Part shown: positions 7,802 to 17,340 of the stretch, piece after piece
Position numbering within the stretch: the stretch's first letter is position 1
Layout: the number at the start of each line of letters is the position of its first letter
Source: Strigamia acuminata
Taxonomy: Eukaryota > Arthropoda > Chilopoda > Geophilomorpha > Linotaeniidae
Reading direction: 5' to 3'
NCBI GenBank assembly: GCA_949358305.1
Contig: CASHSZ010000084.1
Span: 1 to 64,000 of the forward strand
DNA length: 64,000 nt
Notes under the pieces: model-generated
The model's database searches: none
What the model was told of the DNA's origin: nothing
Seen by the model: only the letters and a program-made list of their open reading frames with translations
Program-made: the position numbers and the translations under genes

Positions 7802-10648
7802 TTATTGAGGGTTACCTGACAAGGTTCGGTAAGGTGTTGGCATTCGAAATGATTTTATCATGTTTAACGTCACGTTGACTACAACTCTCATTGCATCTCG
7901 GTAGTTGGTGGCACCCTGCCGGTTAATCTCATTCTTACAATGGTCCAAGAAGAGTTCTCCGTATCGGCGATACAGCGAATTGAGGAGTGGTTTAGCCTCT
8001 TCCGGACTCATGCGTAGGTCTGCAGATGCGAGGGATTGGAAAAGTTGGCGGACGGATGCGGCGGACATCCCAAACTGAAGGCACGGTCCATTTGCATTTG
8101 CAAAGTTGCATTCGACTGCAGCTGGAGGCAAAAGACTGGGAAGCAGTTCCAGGGTGATACGAGGTGGTGTGTCATCCCAAATTTGTGCTCCGGAAACCGG
8201 TGAAATGGATGGTGCTGTCATCGGGTAAAATCCTGAATCTGTCATCAGATTGCACAATTCTTGAAGGCGCAATTCATCCGACCGTCTCTTTTCTTCCTCT
8301 TTTTCTGCTTGCTCACGAGCTTCGCGTTCGGCTGCTTTGCGGTGGGCTTCTGCAACTCGGGTTTTTTCCAATTCGTGTTCCGCGTCTCGTTCTTGGCGTC
8401 TCTTCTCCTCCATCATGTTATTATAGTCTCGGTTGTCCTGGACTTTGTAAAGGTGGACGGAGATCTCACGATGAAGTGTCCATATCAGGATCTCAACTGC
8501 CGTTTCGGAATCATACGTACTACACTCGGACATTCGTTTTTCAACTTGTCGCGCAATGTAGGGCCTTTTGTCCATCATTTCTTTTTGGGTCGTGCGAAAG
8601 TCTCCTTGGTAGACGCTGAAATCTTCTACCATCATGAAGGTGATAAGTGTATTCCAGGCCTTCCACGGAATCTGGAAGCGGGTTTGGGAAACTCCGGGTC
8701 CCTTGATGGAGATCTGGACCTCGAATTTGCGCAGGAATTCCTCTACGACTTCCAACGAGTTAACTGGTTTCTGGGTCACTCCATACTTGTCATACGCCAA
8801 TTCACAACGGGAAGCGACTTTTTTAAATGAAAGTCCAGGTCCGATATTTGGAATTGCGCAGTCGAGTCGGGATCGGTAGGGTGATAAGTCCGAAACGAGA
8901 GTCGACGTCACTGGATTTTTTGCGGTGGCAGCCGTTGTGGTTGACATGTTAAAGTTGGCGCCGGACGACGTTGTCGAGGTTACATTGCGCCCAGGAAATT
9001 GCGCATAAGTAATCGGCGTCACCGGCAGAGTTGGAACTTTTGAAAGTTTTACCTGTTGGCACGAGGGAACTTCAATTGCTGGTGCGATTGGCGAAATCGT
9101 GTAGGTTTGTGAAAATACATCAGCCGAGGCAGCAGGGACAGTCGAAGCTGGTAACGGCGACGATAAAGCTGGGAAAAGATCGGCAGATAAATTTTCATTA
9201 ATATTTGAATTGTTAATATCGGGGTTAAGAATTGGTGAATTCGGTGTTGATACTGATAATTGCGCTTTCACTGCTGGTATCAGTCTAGCGCTTAGTGGCG
9301 GTCCGCGTGGCTGAGTGTTAACGGCTCGTGGATCGCGTGGTCGGGAAAAGTCAGTTTTGGCAGACGGAATATCGATATCCCGGATGTCAATCATCTTGCG
9401 TTCAAGTCTGCGTACGTCACTTATTTTAGCGGTGGGAACACTACCGCGAATTTCGTTGGTGATGTCCAGAATCGACGGGGTCACACTCATTGTGGATTGT
9501 GCATTGAATTCTGGAAGTCTAGCGGCGGCAACGGATTGTTGAGAATCGTCCATGCTCTCTCTGCGCAATGTTTCTTGCGCAGAATCGTCCGCTAATACTG
9601 ATGGTTCTGGAACCATTTGCAGTTGTGGCACTGGTCGTAGCGCCATTTCTGTGGGTGGAGTTGAAAATTCGACATTAGACACGGTAGAATTGGAATACAA
9701 ACTTTCGGTGTCCTCTTTGTCGGTAATGGTAAGCGTCGCCATTTTTTTGGCTGCTTTGGCAATCGTCTCCGCCGAAGGTCTGGGCACAAATTGTTCCGTC
9801 TCCGTGTTACGAGTTGGATCGTGTGGGAGTGCCGACGACGAGGTTGCCAAAGTGTTGCGCACCTTGATGGCTAGTTGTTGCTCTCGATTTGGATTTCGAT
9901 TGATGGAGCATGGTAGTTTACGCTGGTAGAAATATGGCAGTGCGGTGTCGGAGTTGTCATCGATCGTGTTAAGGTCTCCTAACGACTCCAATGCAATGCT
10001 TATCTGCTCTTGAAGACTCGCATCGGTCCCAGGAAAACTGTGGAAGAATTGGGGCAACGTTGGTTGTGCTTCGTCAACTTCCCGCTGCTCCTGGTCCATC
10101 GGGTCCAAACCGGCGATTTCGTCGGCGAGCAAATTCGGCACTTGCGCAAAGGTGACGCGCATCAACTCGGCTGTCGGGTAAATCCAGTTTCTGGGCACGA
10201 TTCTCGCCTGTCGCGCCTCTCGTTGAAGTCTATGCCAATACTTGAAATGGCTGGCGCGGAATCTTTGTACCATGGCTGGTGTTCCGTTCGGTGGGCGGAA
10301 TTGTGGAAACTCTACGCCGATCAGGTATACCTTGTCTTGGACACGGCGAAAAAGGCACCAGCCATAAATCTGGCGCATCCACACACGATAAAATCCGCGC
10401 CGAAGATCACCCCGCCCGTCACACGCTCGGCAAGTCTTATCCACGCCTGAAACAACAAGTTCATAACCATATCCGGAGCAAACCGGACATATTTCAAAGT
10501 TTGGAAAGCTGTGTTCACGTGGATCATTTGGATGCCAGCATGGAAATTTAGGCGGTCCGACCGCGTGGAGTGGCGGTTCGGCATAGTTTTTCGGATAGGG
10601 TTCACCTGGGAAATCCTCCTTGCACCGACACACATGTTTGTCAGCCAT
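7802..10648 (-). CDS. ORF5 of element A: 948-aa protein of unknown function in the env position
   Basis: A full-length frame from ATG at 10648, downstream of integrase and upstream of the 3' LTR. The N-terminus is Cys-rich: two CxxCxGxG motifs, CPVCSGYG (residues 54-61) and CRACDGRG (73-80), look like half of a DnaJ-type zinc-binding domain. A well-ordered segment follows to about 190. A long low-complexity linker covers about 200-590. A second ordered part (about 600-720) leads into a highly charged coiled coil (about 725-790), then a C-terminal domain of about 150 residues. I see no signal peptide, membrane segment or furin site, so it is not an envelope protein of the usual kind. Function is unknown; nucleic-acid or particle-associated roles are possible. 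Confidence 0.8.
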   Translation of the reverse strand: MADKHVCRCKEDFPGEPYPKNYAEPPLHAVGPPKFPCWHPNDPREHSFPNFEICPVCSGYGYELVVSGVDKTCRACDGRGDLRRGFYRVWMRQIYGWCLFRRVQDKVYLIGVEFPQFRPPNGTPAMVQRFRASHFKYWHRLQREARQARIVPRNWIYPTAELMRVTFAQVPNLLADEIAGLDPMDQEQREVDEAQPTLPQFFHSFPGTDASLQEQISIALESLGDLNTIDDNSDTALPYFYQRKLPCSINRNPNREQQLAIKVRNTLATSSSALPHDPTRNTETEQFVPRPSAETIAKAAKKMATLTITDKEDTESLYSNSTVSNVEFSTPPTEMALRPVPQLQMVPEPSVLADDSAQETLRRESMDDSQQSVAAARLPEFNAQSTMSVTPSILDITNEIRGSVPTAKISDVRRLERKMIDIRDIDIPSAKTDFSRPRDPRAVNTQPRGPPLSARLIPAVKAQLSVSTPNSPILNPDINNSNINENLSADLFPALSSPLPASTVPAASADVFSQTYTISPIAPAIEVPSCQQVKLSKVPTLPVTPITYAQFPGRNVTSTTSSGANFNMSTTTAATAKNPVTSTLVSDLSPYRSRLDCAIPNIGPGLSFKKVASRCELAYDKYGVTQKPVNSLEVVEEFLRKFEVQISIKGPGVSQTRFQIPWKAWNTLITFMMVEDFSVYQGDFRTTQKEMMDKRPYIARQVEKRMSECSTYDSETAVEILIWTLHREISVHLYKVQDNRDYNNMMEEKRRQERDAEHELEKTRVAEAHRKAAEREAREQAEKEEEKRRSDELRLQELCNLMTDSGFYPMTAPSISPVSGAQIWDDTPPRITLELLPSLLPPAAVECNFANANGPCLQFGMSAASVRQLFQSLASADLRMSPEEAKPLLNSLYRRYGELFLDHCKNEINRQGATNYRDAMRVVVNVTLNMIKSFRMPTPYRTLSGNPQ

Positions 10649-11383
10649 GTTGTCTTAACTGATTGAGGTTGTGCCTAATTGATTTCAATTATCTGGTTTA
10701 TATAAACGAATTCAAACAATAGACATATGACAAACGTTACTTACAATTAGAATTGCGCAAATAATGAACGCGCACAAAACATAACACACGAAATTCAACA
10801 CATGATGTTAATCCATAGAAAAAGAGTGCACGAGTGTCAAACGCTTCGAGAACTTTCTCACACAGGTGTCATACAAGCACATGGATATAAAGTGTAGGTG
10901 TTTGAGATTATAGTCGTAACTGTTTCAATAGAACGACGAACTCTAGTGTGGGGAATTGGAAGTTAACGAAAGTTCATAAATGAAAATTCTAGAATGAATA
11001 ATTAAATTCAACATTTGTCTTCAATGGAAAAGTTTAGCATACGTAAATCTAGATACGTATAGACACATAGAATTAAATTAAAAATAATAAATAAAAAGAA
11101 TAAACAATCTAAACACGTGGTGTTTTGAAAATTCAATTATAAGTGTCACACTCTAGTGGGCAATCCTGTCCTCACTGGAAATGGACTTAGTCAATTTTGA
11201 AATGAACAAATAAGAAATGTAAAACGAATAACATAAAACATAAAATATTTAAAAATAAAGAAACATAAAAACATAAATGAAATTTTTCTTTAAAGTAACG
11301 ATGGGATTACACCGGATTACTTTGGAGTTTTTTTTTTTTGTGTTTTTCTTTTTTTTTTTTTTTTTGAAAAATAAATAGAAAAA
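10649..11383 (-). other. Non-coding spacer between integrase and ORF5 of element A
   Basis: 735 bp, AT-rich, without a usable frame, with a long T-tract near 11330-11365 on the plus strand (A-tract on the coding strand). It could hold a splice acceptor or an internal promoter for ORF5, but I cannot pick a specific site. Confidence 0.5.
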
Positions 11384-14029
11384 TTATTTGAAAGAAAGAA
11401 AATAAGCAGCGAAAATATCTAGTGTGTTAGCAGTATAGTTTTCGACATGCTTGTCGATAATTTCGACATCTTTTAAGGTTAGGAAATTAATTTGCGCAAA
11501 GTGCCAATGGCGAAGTTCTACAACGTTGTACGGTTGTGTTTTTCTGCCATTTTGGTCCATTAAGATGACAGTGTTGGGGCCCACCAATTTATGAATGATA
11601 TAGACTCCTTCAGTCCGCTGGCGTAAGCCTGCTGCAAACTGTCTGTCGGCGGAAGAGGGTTGTCGATTGCGCAACGTTACCCAATCGCCAGGGCGAAAGT
11701 CATGAGCGCGACGTTTTAAATCGAACCATTTTTTGTGGCGGATCTGGGATTCGCGCAAATTGTTCATCGCCCTTTCTTGCATGGTGCGCATTTGCTCATG
11801 GAGGTTTTCAGCCTCAGATGGTGGTAAAGGTTCCCCGTCATCTGTGTCACTATCAATATCACCAGGGAATCTGGCTTCTTGGCCTGTAACTAACTTAAAT
11901 GGAGAGTACTTTAACGAAATTTGATATGCCGAATTGATTGCCAAAACAAAATAGCCGATATTTACATCCCACCTGTCGTGGTCGTCTATGTAAGCTAAAA
12001 TGCAGTTTTTTAAGGATTGGTTCAGGCGTTCGGCAATATTGCCTTGGGGATGGTACGCTGCAGTGTAGCGGTTTACTGCGCCTAATTGCTGGATTTGGCT
12101 GCGAAACTCAGGTGATCTGAACGCGGGGGCATTGTCGCTGATAATGATTTTGGGGAAACCCCAGCGTTTCGTAAATTTCTGAATTTGCGCAACTGAAGTT
12201 GCGATGGTGGAATCTTTTGTTAGTCTTACGTCTAACCAACGACTCGCTGAGTCGACCATTACGAAGGCATAGCAATGGCCGCCCACTGAACGTGGTTTCT
12301 TGCCATAGTAATCAATGTATATTGCGGAAAACAAGTGGCGCGCTCTCGACATTATCATTTTGCCATAAGGCAGGCGATTCAATGGTTTCGCGCGCTGACA
12401 AGCTTCGCATACCTGGATCCAAGTTTGGACATCTTCTCTCATTTTGGGCCAATATACACGCGTCTTTAAATGATGGAGGGTTTTTTCTCTTCCCATGTGT
12501 CCCACTACTGGAGGGTAATGCATTGCGCGGAAATATCGTTCGCGCAATTCCAAGGGGAGATAAATTTGACGCCTCTTGCGTATTTCATTAATGTGGACTG
12601 GTGGAAAACGACACAACATATCTTTATGCATACCAAAATTTTGCGCGCCTTTTTGAATTTGCGCAACTTCGACTGGATCGACCGGCAGCATTTGAGCAGT
12701 TAAGTAGTATATCAACTCACGCGACCATGGATCTTGTCTCTGTGCGGCTATTATTTCAGCGGCATCTGGTAACATTTCAAATGGTGGATGTTCAATAGGT
12801 GGATCATGTTCCAATTCAGCTTGCTGCTCCGCTTCGGTGAGCCTTCTGTCTGATTCTGTAAATGTTCGTTCAGATCTCGGGCGTAACCTTGTCGGAGTTC
12901 GAGGTATTCCACCTCTTGGCACTGAATATTTCACCGGCGAAGGAAAGTCTCGGATTGGACTAAAACTGTCAGTGTCTGATGACGAAGTGTCAGAGTCCGG
13001 CTCGGAAGTATATCCATCGGGGCGTTGTTGTCCAGAAGGTCCTGGCCCGGGGTCAAACACTGGGGGCACAGTCGGTGCTGTATCAGTTGTTGTTGACGGC
13101 GAAGACACAGGAGAGGTTGGAGGAATAGGAGATGGTGATATTGGAATGGATTGAGTGGGAGAAGGTGTGGGAAAGTTTGGAATTTGGATAGGCGTTGATT
13201 TTGGTGTAGGTTTTGGTCTTGGTGGCAAAATATGAGAAGGAATTCCAGCTGACTTTCGGGGTCGTCCTTTAGGTCGAGGAATTGGTGGAGTTGGTATTTT
13301 GGAAACAGAAGTTGGTGTGGAAATAATTTTTTTACGAGGGGGTAAAATATGAGAGGGAATTCCAGATGACCTTCTGGGTATTCCTTTTGGTTGTGAAGTA
13401 GGGAGAGTTGGAGTTGGAGGAATGGAAATTTCTGATTTGCTTGGAGAACTGGGTTGGTTAGGGGGCGTAGGAGTAGGAATAGGAATAGGAATAGGAATAG
13501 GAATAGGAGGTTTTCTCGGCGTCTTTTTACCTTTTCCAACTCTTTGTGCCTTCAGCAATTTAGGAAATGTCCATTTTTTTATATTAGCTCCGTATCTCGG
13601 TAATTTTGGGGATACTTTAGGAACTAAAGTGGGATCTCTTAATCTAGCTCGAGTTCTTGTCGCAATGGCCCGTTTGGCGCGAGGGGAGAGCACTGGGATT
13701 ATCATAATCTTACGTGGTCGTCCTCTTTTCTTCGTTAATATTGGAATTAATGAATGTTGTCTGCGCGTACGAAGTGGCACTGAAACACGAACCGATGGAG
13801 AATTAGGTGAAATTACTGGTAGGGTTACTGGAGTTGTTTGTTGAGTTGGTTGCGCAACTGGAGTTGTCGCAGCTGTTGAGGTGGGTTGCGCAATTTGAGT
13901 TGGCGCAGTTGATGGTGTAGTGGTCGTTGTAATTCGACGAGGGATGAGGGATTTCCTTTTTCCTTTCCTTGACTTAGTTGGTGAAATGGCTGAAATTAAA
14001 GTTGATTTAATGAATTTATCTTTGAACAT
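11384..14029 (-). CDS. int: Element A integrase with AT-hook/proline-rich N-terminal extension (881 aa)
   Basis: Residues 1-400 are proline/serine/threonine-rich with two AT-hook cores (KKRGRPRK at about 100-107 and KGRPRKS at about 254) and a repeated GIPSHILPPR. The integrase proper follows: an HHCC zinc-binding region (about 504-545, ending CEACQ) and a DDE core with D573 (IYIDYYG), D632 (ISDNAP) and E667 (NIAERLN). The last two are 35 residues apart, as expected for D,D35E. The ORF is in the same frame as the upstream RT ORF, separated by one TGA. AT-hooks suggest chromatin targeting, which is inference. It may be made as a separate protein or by readthrough. Confidence 0.9.
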   Translation of the reverse strand: MFKDKFIKSTLISAISPTKSRKGKRKSLIPRRITTTTTPSTAPTQIAQPTSTAATTPVAQPTQQTTPVTLPVISPNSPSVRVSVPLRTRRQHSLIPILTKKRGRPRKIMIIPVLSPRAKRAIATRTRARLRDPTLVPKVSPKLPRYGANIKKWTFPKLLKAQRVGKGKKTPRKPPIPIPIPIPIPTPTPPNQPSSPSKSEISIPPTPTLPTSQPKGIPRRSSGIPSHILPPRKKIISTPTSVSKIPTPPIPRPKGRPRKSAGIPSHILPPRPKPTPKSTPIQIPNFPTPSPTQSIPISPSPIPPTSPVSSPSTTTDTAPTVPPVFDPGPGPSGQQRPDGYTSEPDSDTSSSDTDSFSPIRDFPSPVKYSVPRGGIPRTPTRLRPRSERTFTESDRRLTEAEQQAELEHDPPIEHPPFEMLPDAAEIIAAQRQDPWSRELIYYLTAQMLPVDPVEVAQIQKGAQNFGMHKDMLCRFPPVHINEIRKRRQIYLPLELRERYFRAMHYPPVVGHMGREKTLHHLKTRVYWPKMREDVQTWIQVCEACQRAKPLNRLPYGKMIMSRARHLFSAIYIDYYGKKPRSVGGHCYAFVMVDSASRWLDVRLTKDSTIATSVAQIQKFTKRWGFPKIIISDNAPAFRSPEFRSQIQQLGAVNRYTAAYHPQGNIAERLNQSLKNCILAYIDDHDRWDVNIGYFVLAINSAYQISLKYSPFKLVTGQEARFPGDIDSDTDDGEPLPPSEAENLHEQMRTMQERAMNNLRESQIRHKKWFDLKRRAHDFRPGDWVTLRNRQPSSADRQFAAGLRQRTEGVYIIHKLVGPNTVILMDQNGRKTQPYNVVELRHWHFAQINFLTLKDVEIIDKHVENYTANTLDIFAAYFLSFK

Positions 14030-14038
14030 TTTCTTAAA

Positions 14039-17000
14039 TCATCTATTAATGTCTTTTGGCAACTCAGTAATTATGGACAATGCTGGCCATTGGTTACAAT
14101 CATCAAAATATGCTGTGTAGCAGGCTTCATCGACGAGTGGGCTGTCATCTTCTGCGTCGTATTCAGGTGGATCGACTGGTGCTCTGCTTAATGCGTCGGC
14201 CACTCGATTCTTGCATCCTGAGCAGTGCAGGAAAGTGAATTTGTATTCGCTTAATGAGAGTACCCAACGAGCAAGTCGGCCAGTTGGTTCTCTTTGTTGA
14301 AATAACCACTTCAAAGAACGATGGTCACTTTCCAAATAAAATGGCATCATTTCTAGATAAGCGCGGAAACGTTTCACTGCCCACACGGCTGCTAGGCACT
14401 CAATTTCAGTCACATTATAGTTTTTTTCAGCACTGTTAAGCGCACGAGAAGCGAAAGCTATTGGAATTCTTTCTCCTGCGTCATTTAGTTGCATTAAAGC
14501 CGACCCCAAACCGGAGTAGCTTGCATCTGTTTGGAGGATAAATGGCTTCTTCCAGCTGGGAAAACGTCTCTTTAGCGTTGGAGTCGCTATTTGATCTTTG
14601 AGATAATCAAAAGCTTCTTGTTGCACCTCATTCCAATGCCAAACAGCATCTTTTTTGAGTAATGGTCGGAATACCTCACTTGTCTTCGAAAAGTTCGCAA
14701 TAAAAGATTGATAATAACCCACCATACCTTTGAAACGTTGTAATTCGCGCATATTCGTTGGCGCAGGATAGTTTTGGATAGCTGACACTTTCTTTGGATT
14801 TGGAGAAATTTGACCGGATTCCACGATGTGGCCCAGAACTTCGAGGCGCTGTTGACAGAGCTCGGTTTTGTTGGCGTTCATGGTGAAACCGGCGTCAAAT
14901 AATTCTTCCAAAACGAGGCGCAAATGTTGGACATGCTCCTCAAATGTTTTGCTAAAAATAATAACATCATCAATGTATACAAATACGAATTTATACAAAT
15001 ATTTGGCCAAGGTTTTGTTCATCGCTCTTTGGAGTGTTGCAGGGCCGTTGATGGGGCCAAAGGGCATACGAACGTATTCGAACAGTCCTCTATGTGTGAT
15101 GAAGGCCAGGAATCGCTCATCTCCTTTGCGCACTCCGATCTGGTGAAAGGCCTCGCGCCCGTCGATTATTGAGAACCAATGTGCACCTCCCAAATACGCA
15201 AATATATTGTCTATATCCGGGAGTGGATACACATCCGGAATTGTCTGCGCATTTATGGGTCGAAAATCCATCGCTGTTCTCCATTCTCCGGTTTTTTTGG
15301 GTACAACCACTGGGGCGACGGCGCAATCACTTTGTGAACGGCGAATTATACCTTGTTGTAGTTTCTTATCGAGGTATTTATCGATAATTGCCTTTTTCGC
15401 AGGGTTTACGGGTCGAACCGGCACATGAATCGGACGAAAATCCGGTTTCAAATTAACCTCATATTCCGTATTATTACATAAACCGACTTCCTCACGGAAA
15501 ATCTGTGAAATTGGCTGCAAAGTTTCAATTAGTAGTTTGATTTGCGTAACAGTCAACTTATTCCACAGTTGGTGATAAATCCAATCGAGATCGGTCGGAT
15601 TCTCACTGGGTTGATACTGCAAAAAGTTGATGTTGTAAGCAATTGAATTTAAGTCATTCTCACCATTGTTGGGTTGCGCAAACGTTTTGGCGTCGTGAAT
15701 TAACTTCTTTTTGTCGCTAATATCCTTGGCTCGTTGCGCAATCAATTGTTTGGCGATTGGACGAATAATATTCAATTTGTGACGAAGGCGGCGCAATCGA
15801 CGAAATTGACTTAAAGTTAACTTACGAGAGATTGTCTTTTTCACTTTACCCGAAGGTCTCGAAGTTTCCTTTCGTTTTGGTGACCAAACATTCGACCACG
15901 TGGTTCGACTGCGATGCCTAATTGTCTTTACTTGACGTTGTGAGTCGTCGTTCGGATACTCAAAAACCTCATTTTTCAATGGTTGATGTAAAAGCAGCAC
16001 GCAGTTAATGTCGCTGGGTGGCGCAGGCCTTTTGAGTATTTTATTTGGAACAATCTCACTTATTTTAACTGGCGGAGTTGCTGATTTATCCAGTTCCTCC
16101 GGTGCCATTGGTAATACGAGAATTGACTCGGATTTTTTGGCGTCTTCATAGGTCACGAATTTACGAATTTCATCTGAGCCGGCCAAGCTCCACTGGCTCC
16201 TTCCATGATCGATGGTTGCTCCGACCGCTTGGTTAAAGTCTCGTCCGAGGATCAAGTCATTTTTGGCATCAGGCAACACCAAACACACGAATTTCACTAC
16301 TCCTAACGGCGCTCGCAACGCAAGCGTCACTGATTTTGAAGCAGTAACTACGTGTCCGGATGCGACCTGTACCTTTTCATGTAAATTAATAAATTCGAGT
16401 CCCATTTTTTCGTGAAGTTGTTGAAATAGTTCCTCGCTCATGATACAAGTTTGAGCACCTGAATCTAAAAGCGCGGTAAATGATACATTTGCCCAAGATA
16501 TTTTTACGCATGGAGCTTCTCTGCGCAATCTATCTGCGCGTGTTATCTCAATAATTGGTTCCTGAGATTCTTTAAGCTCTTCCGATGTCAACATAACAAA
16601 AGATACCTTCATTGGAGTGATCACTTCCTCGGGCGCTTTAGCTGAATTGGCACTGGAAGTAGTCTTAATAATGGGTAGTTTAAAGTTTTTACTCACATTC
16701 TTGGTGATTTGTTTCTGTGCCGTCGCAGTTTGCAAAGCTGTCGACTTCGAAACAGGTCCAGATGCTAGTTGGAAAGCCACAGGTTGCAAAACTGAAGTTT
16801 TCCTGTGATTCGTCACTGTCGGTGATGAAGATGGGGACGATACAACACTAATTCCTGGTTTAGACTCACTAGGAGTGATAGAAAGAGTAGTTGTTGTTGG
16901 AATAATCCTCTCAGAAATGTTCTCGTCGAGGATGATGTTGGGTGGAGCACGTCTTGTTGATTCCACACGTTTTACGCTTGTGGAGACCGGTTGGTTTACT

Positions 17001-17095
17001 TGCGGCCTGGCTCCGCCGGTCGTGGGAACTTCAGGCCGTCGGAGTTTTCCTGCCTCTCGAAAACTTTGTAGCACACAGGACAAATAGGGCGCCAA
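14039..17095 (-). CDS. pol: Element A protease, reverse transcriptase and RNase H
   Basis: The aspartic protease shows LLDSGAQTC (D211) and LILGRDF (281-287). RT covers roughly 540-780, with VVVPKKTGEWRTAMDF, first catalytic Asp in FSIIDGREA (D645) and YIDD (707-710). RNase H covers about 850-960, with TDAS (856-859) and LESDHRSLKWLF. All key residues I can check are present. The open frame starts after TGA TAA (17107-17102) and its first potential start is a TTG at 17095, so it is probably reached by frameshift or readthrough from gag rather than by its own initiation. It ends in TGA (14041-14039), after which the integrase continues in frame. Confidence 0.92.
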   Translation of the reverse strand: MAPYLSCVLQSFREAGKLRRPEVPTTGGARPQVNQPVSTSVKRVESTRRAPPNIILDENISERIIPTTTTLSITPSESKPGISVVSSPSSSPTVTNHRKTSVLQPVAFQLASGPVSKSTALQTATAQKQITKNVSKNFKLPIIKTTSSANSAKAPEEVITPMKVSFVMLTSEELKESQEPIIEITRADRLRREAPCVKISWANVSFTALLDSGAQTCIMSEELFQQLHEKMGLEFINLHEKVQVASGHVVTASKSVTLALRAPLGVVKFVCLVLPDAKNDLILGRDFNQAVGATIDHGRSQWSLAGSDEIRKFVTYEDAKKSESILVLPMAPEELDKSATPPVKISEIVPNKILKRPAPPSDINCVLLLHQPLKNEVFEYPNDDSQRQVKTIRHRSRTTWSNVWSPKRKETSRPSGKVKKTISRKLTLSQFRRLRRLRHKLNIIRPIAKQLIAQRAKDISDKKKLIHDAKTFAQPNNGENDLNSIAYNINFLQYQPSENPTDLDWIYHQLWNKLTVTQIKLLIETLQPISQIFREEVGLCNNTEYEVNLKPDFRPIHVPVRPVNPAKKAIIDKYLDKKLQQGIIRRSQSDCAVAPVVVPKKTGEWRTAMDFRPINAQTIPDVYPLPDIDNIFAYLGGAHWFSIIDGREAFHQIGVRKGDERFLAFITHRGLFEYVRMPFGPINGPATLQRAMNKTLAKYLYKFVFVYIDDVIIFSKTFEEHVQHLRLVLEELFDAGFTMNANKTELCQQRLEVLGHIVESGQISPNPKKVSAIQNYPAPTNMRELQRFKGMVGYYQSFIANFSKTSEVFRPLLKKDAVWHWNEVQQEAFDYLKDQIATPTLKRRFPSWKKPFILQTDASYSGLGSALMQLNDAGERIPIAFASRALNSAEKNYNVTEIECLAAVWAVKRFRAYLEMMPFYLESDHRSLKWLFQQREPTGRLARWVLSLSEYKFTFLHCSGCKNRVADALSRAPVDPPEYDAEDDSPLVDEACYTAYFDDCNQWPALSIITELPKDINR

Positions 17096-17340
17096 GTAGT
17101 GTTATCAATCATGTACCACCAATCCTTTTTTGTTTTGCGCCAAGCTGCACCTTTTTCGGGAAACTTGACACTTGTTGGAGGTTTTGGTGATGGCGCAAAT
17201 GTAACAACGGAGGTAGAACAGACATGGTTCTTTGGGAGATCTGCAGGTGGCGCGATTGTGGTGGAATTTACTGAAATGTTCACCTTTTGCGCAGCTCCGG
17301 CGACAACTCTTTTTGGTATCCACTTCTGGTTCCGACTCAC
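16996..17340 (-). CDS. Possible true C-terminus of element A Gag in an alternative frame
   Basis: This frame overlaps both the end of the gag frame and the start of the pol frame. It reads as a plausible protein with a CPVCYKVF Cys pair and ends at 16996, about 100 nt into pol, the typical geometry of a -1 gag-pol overlap. In that reading the main gag frame has been shifted near 17340-17400. The competing reading is that this is a shadow and gag ends at 17105. Confidence 0.45.
   Translation of the reverse strand: MSRNQKWIPKRVVAGAAQKVNISVNSTTIAPPADLPKNHVCSTSVVTFAPSPKPPTSVKFPEKGAAWRKTKKDWWYMIDNTTWRPICPVCYKVFERQENSDGLKFPRPAEPGRK

Noticed and set aside
8164-10551. Several plus-strand ORFs of 75-189 codons opposite the 948-codon ORF
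   Set aside because: Antisense shadows with low-quality composition; the minus-strand frame has zinc motifs and coiled coil.
7802-10648. Envelope gene, making element A an errantivirus-like retrovirus
   Set aside because: No signal peptide, fusion peptide, cleavage site or membrane anchor is visible.
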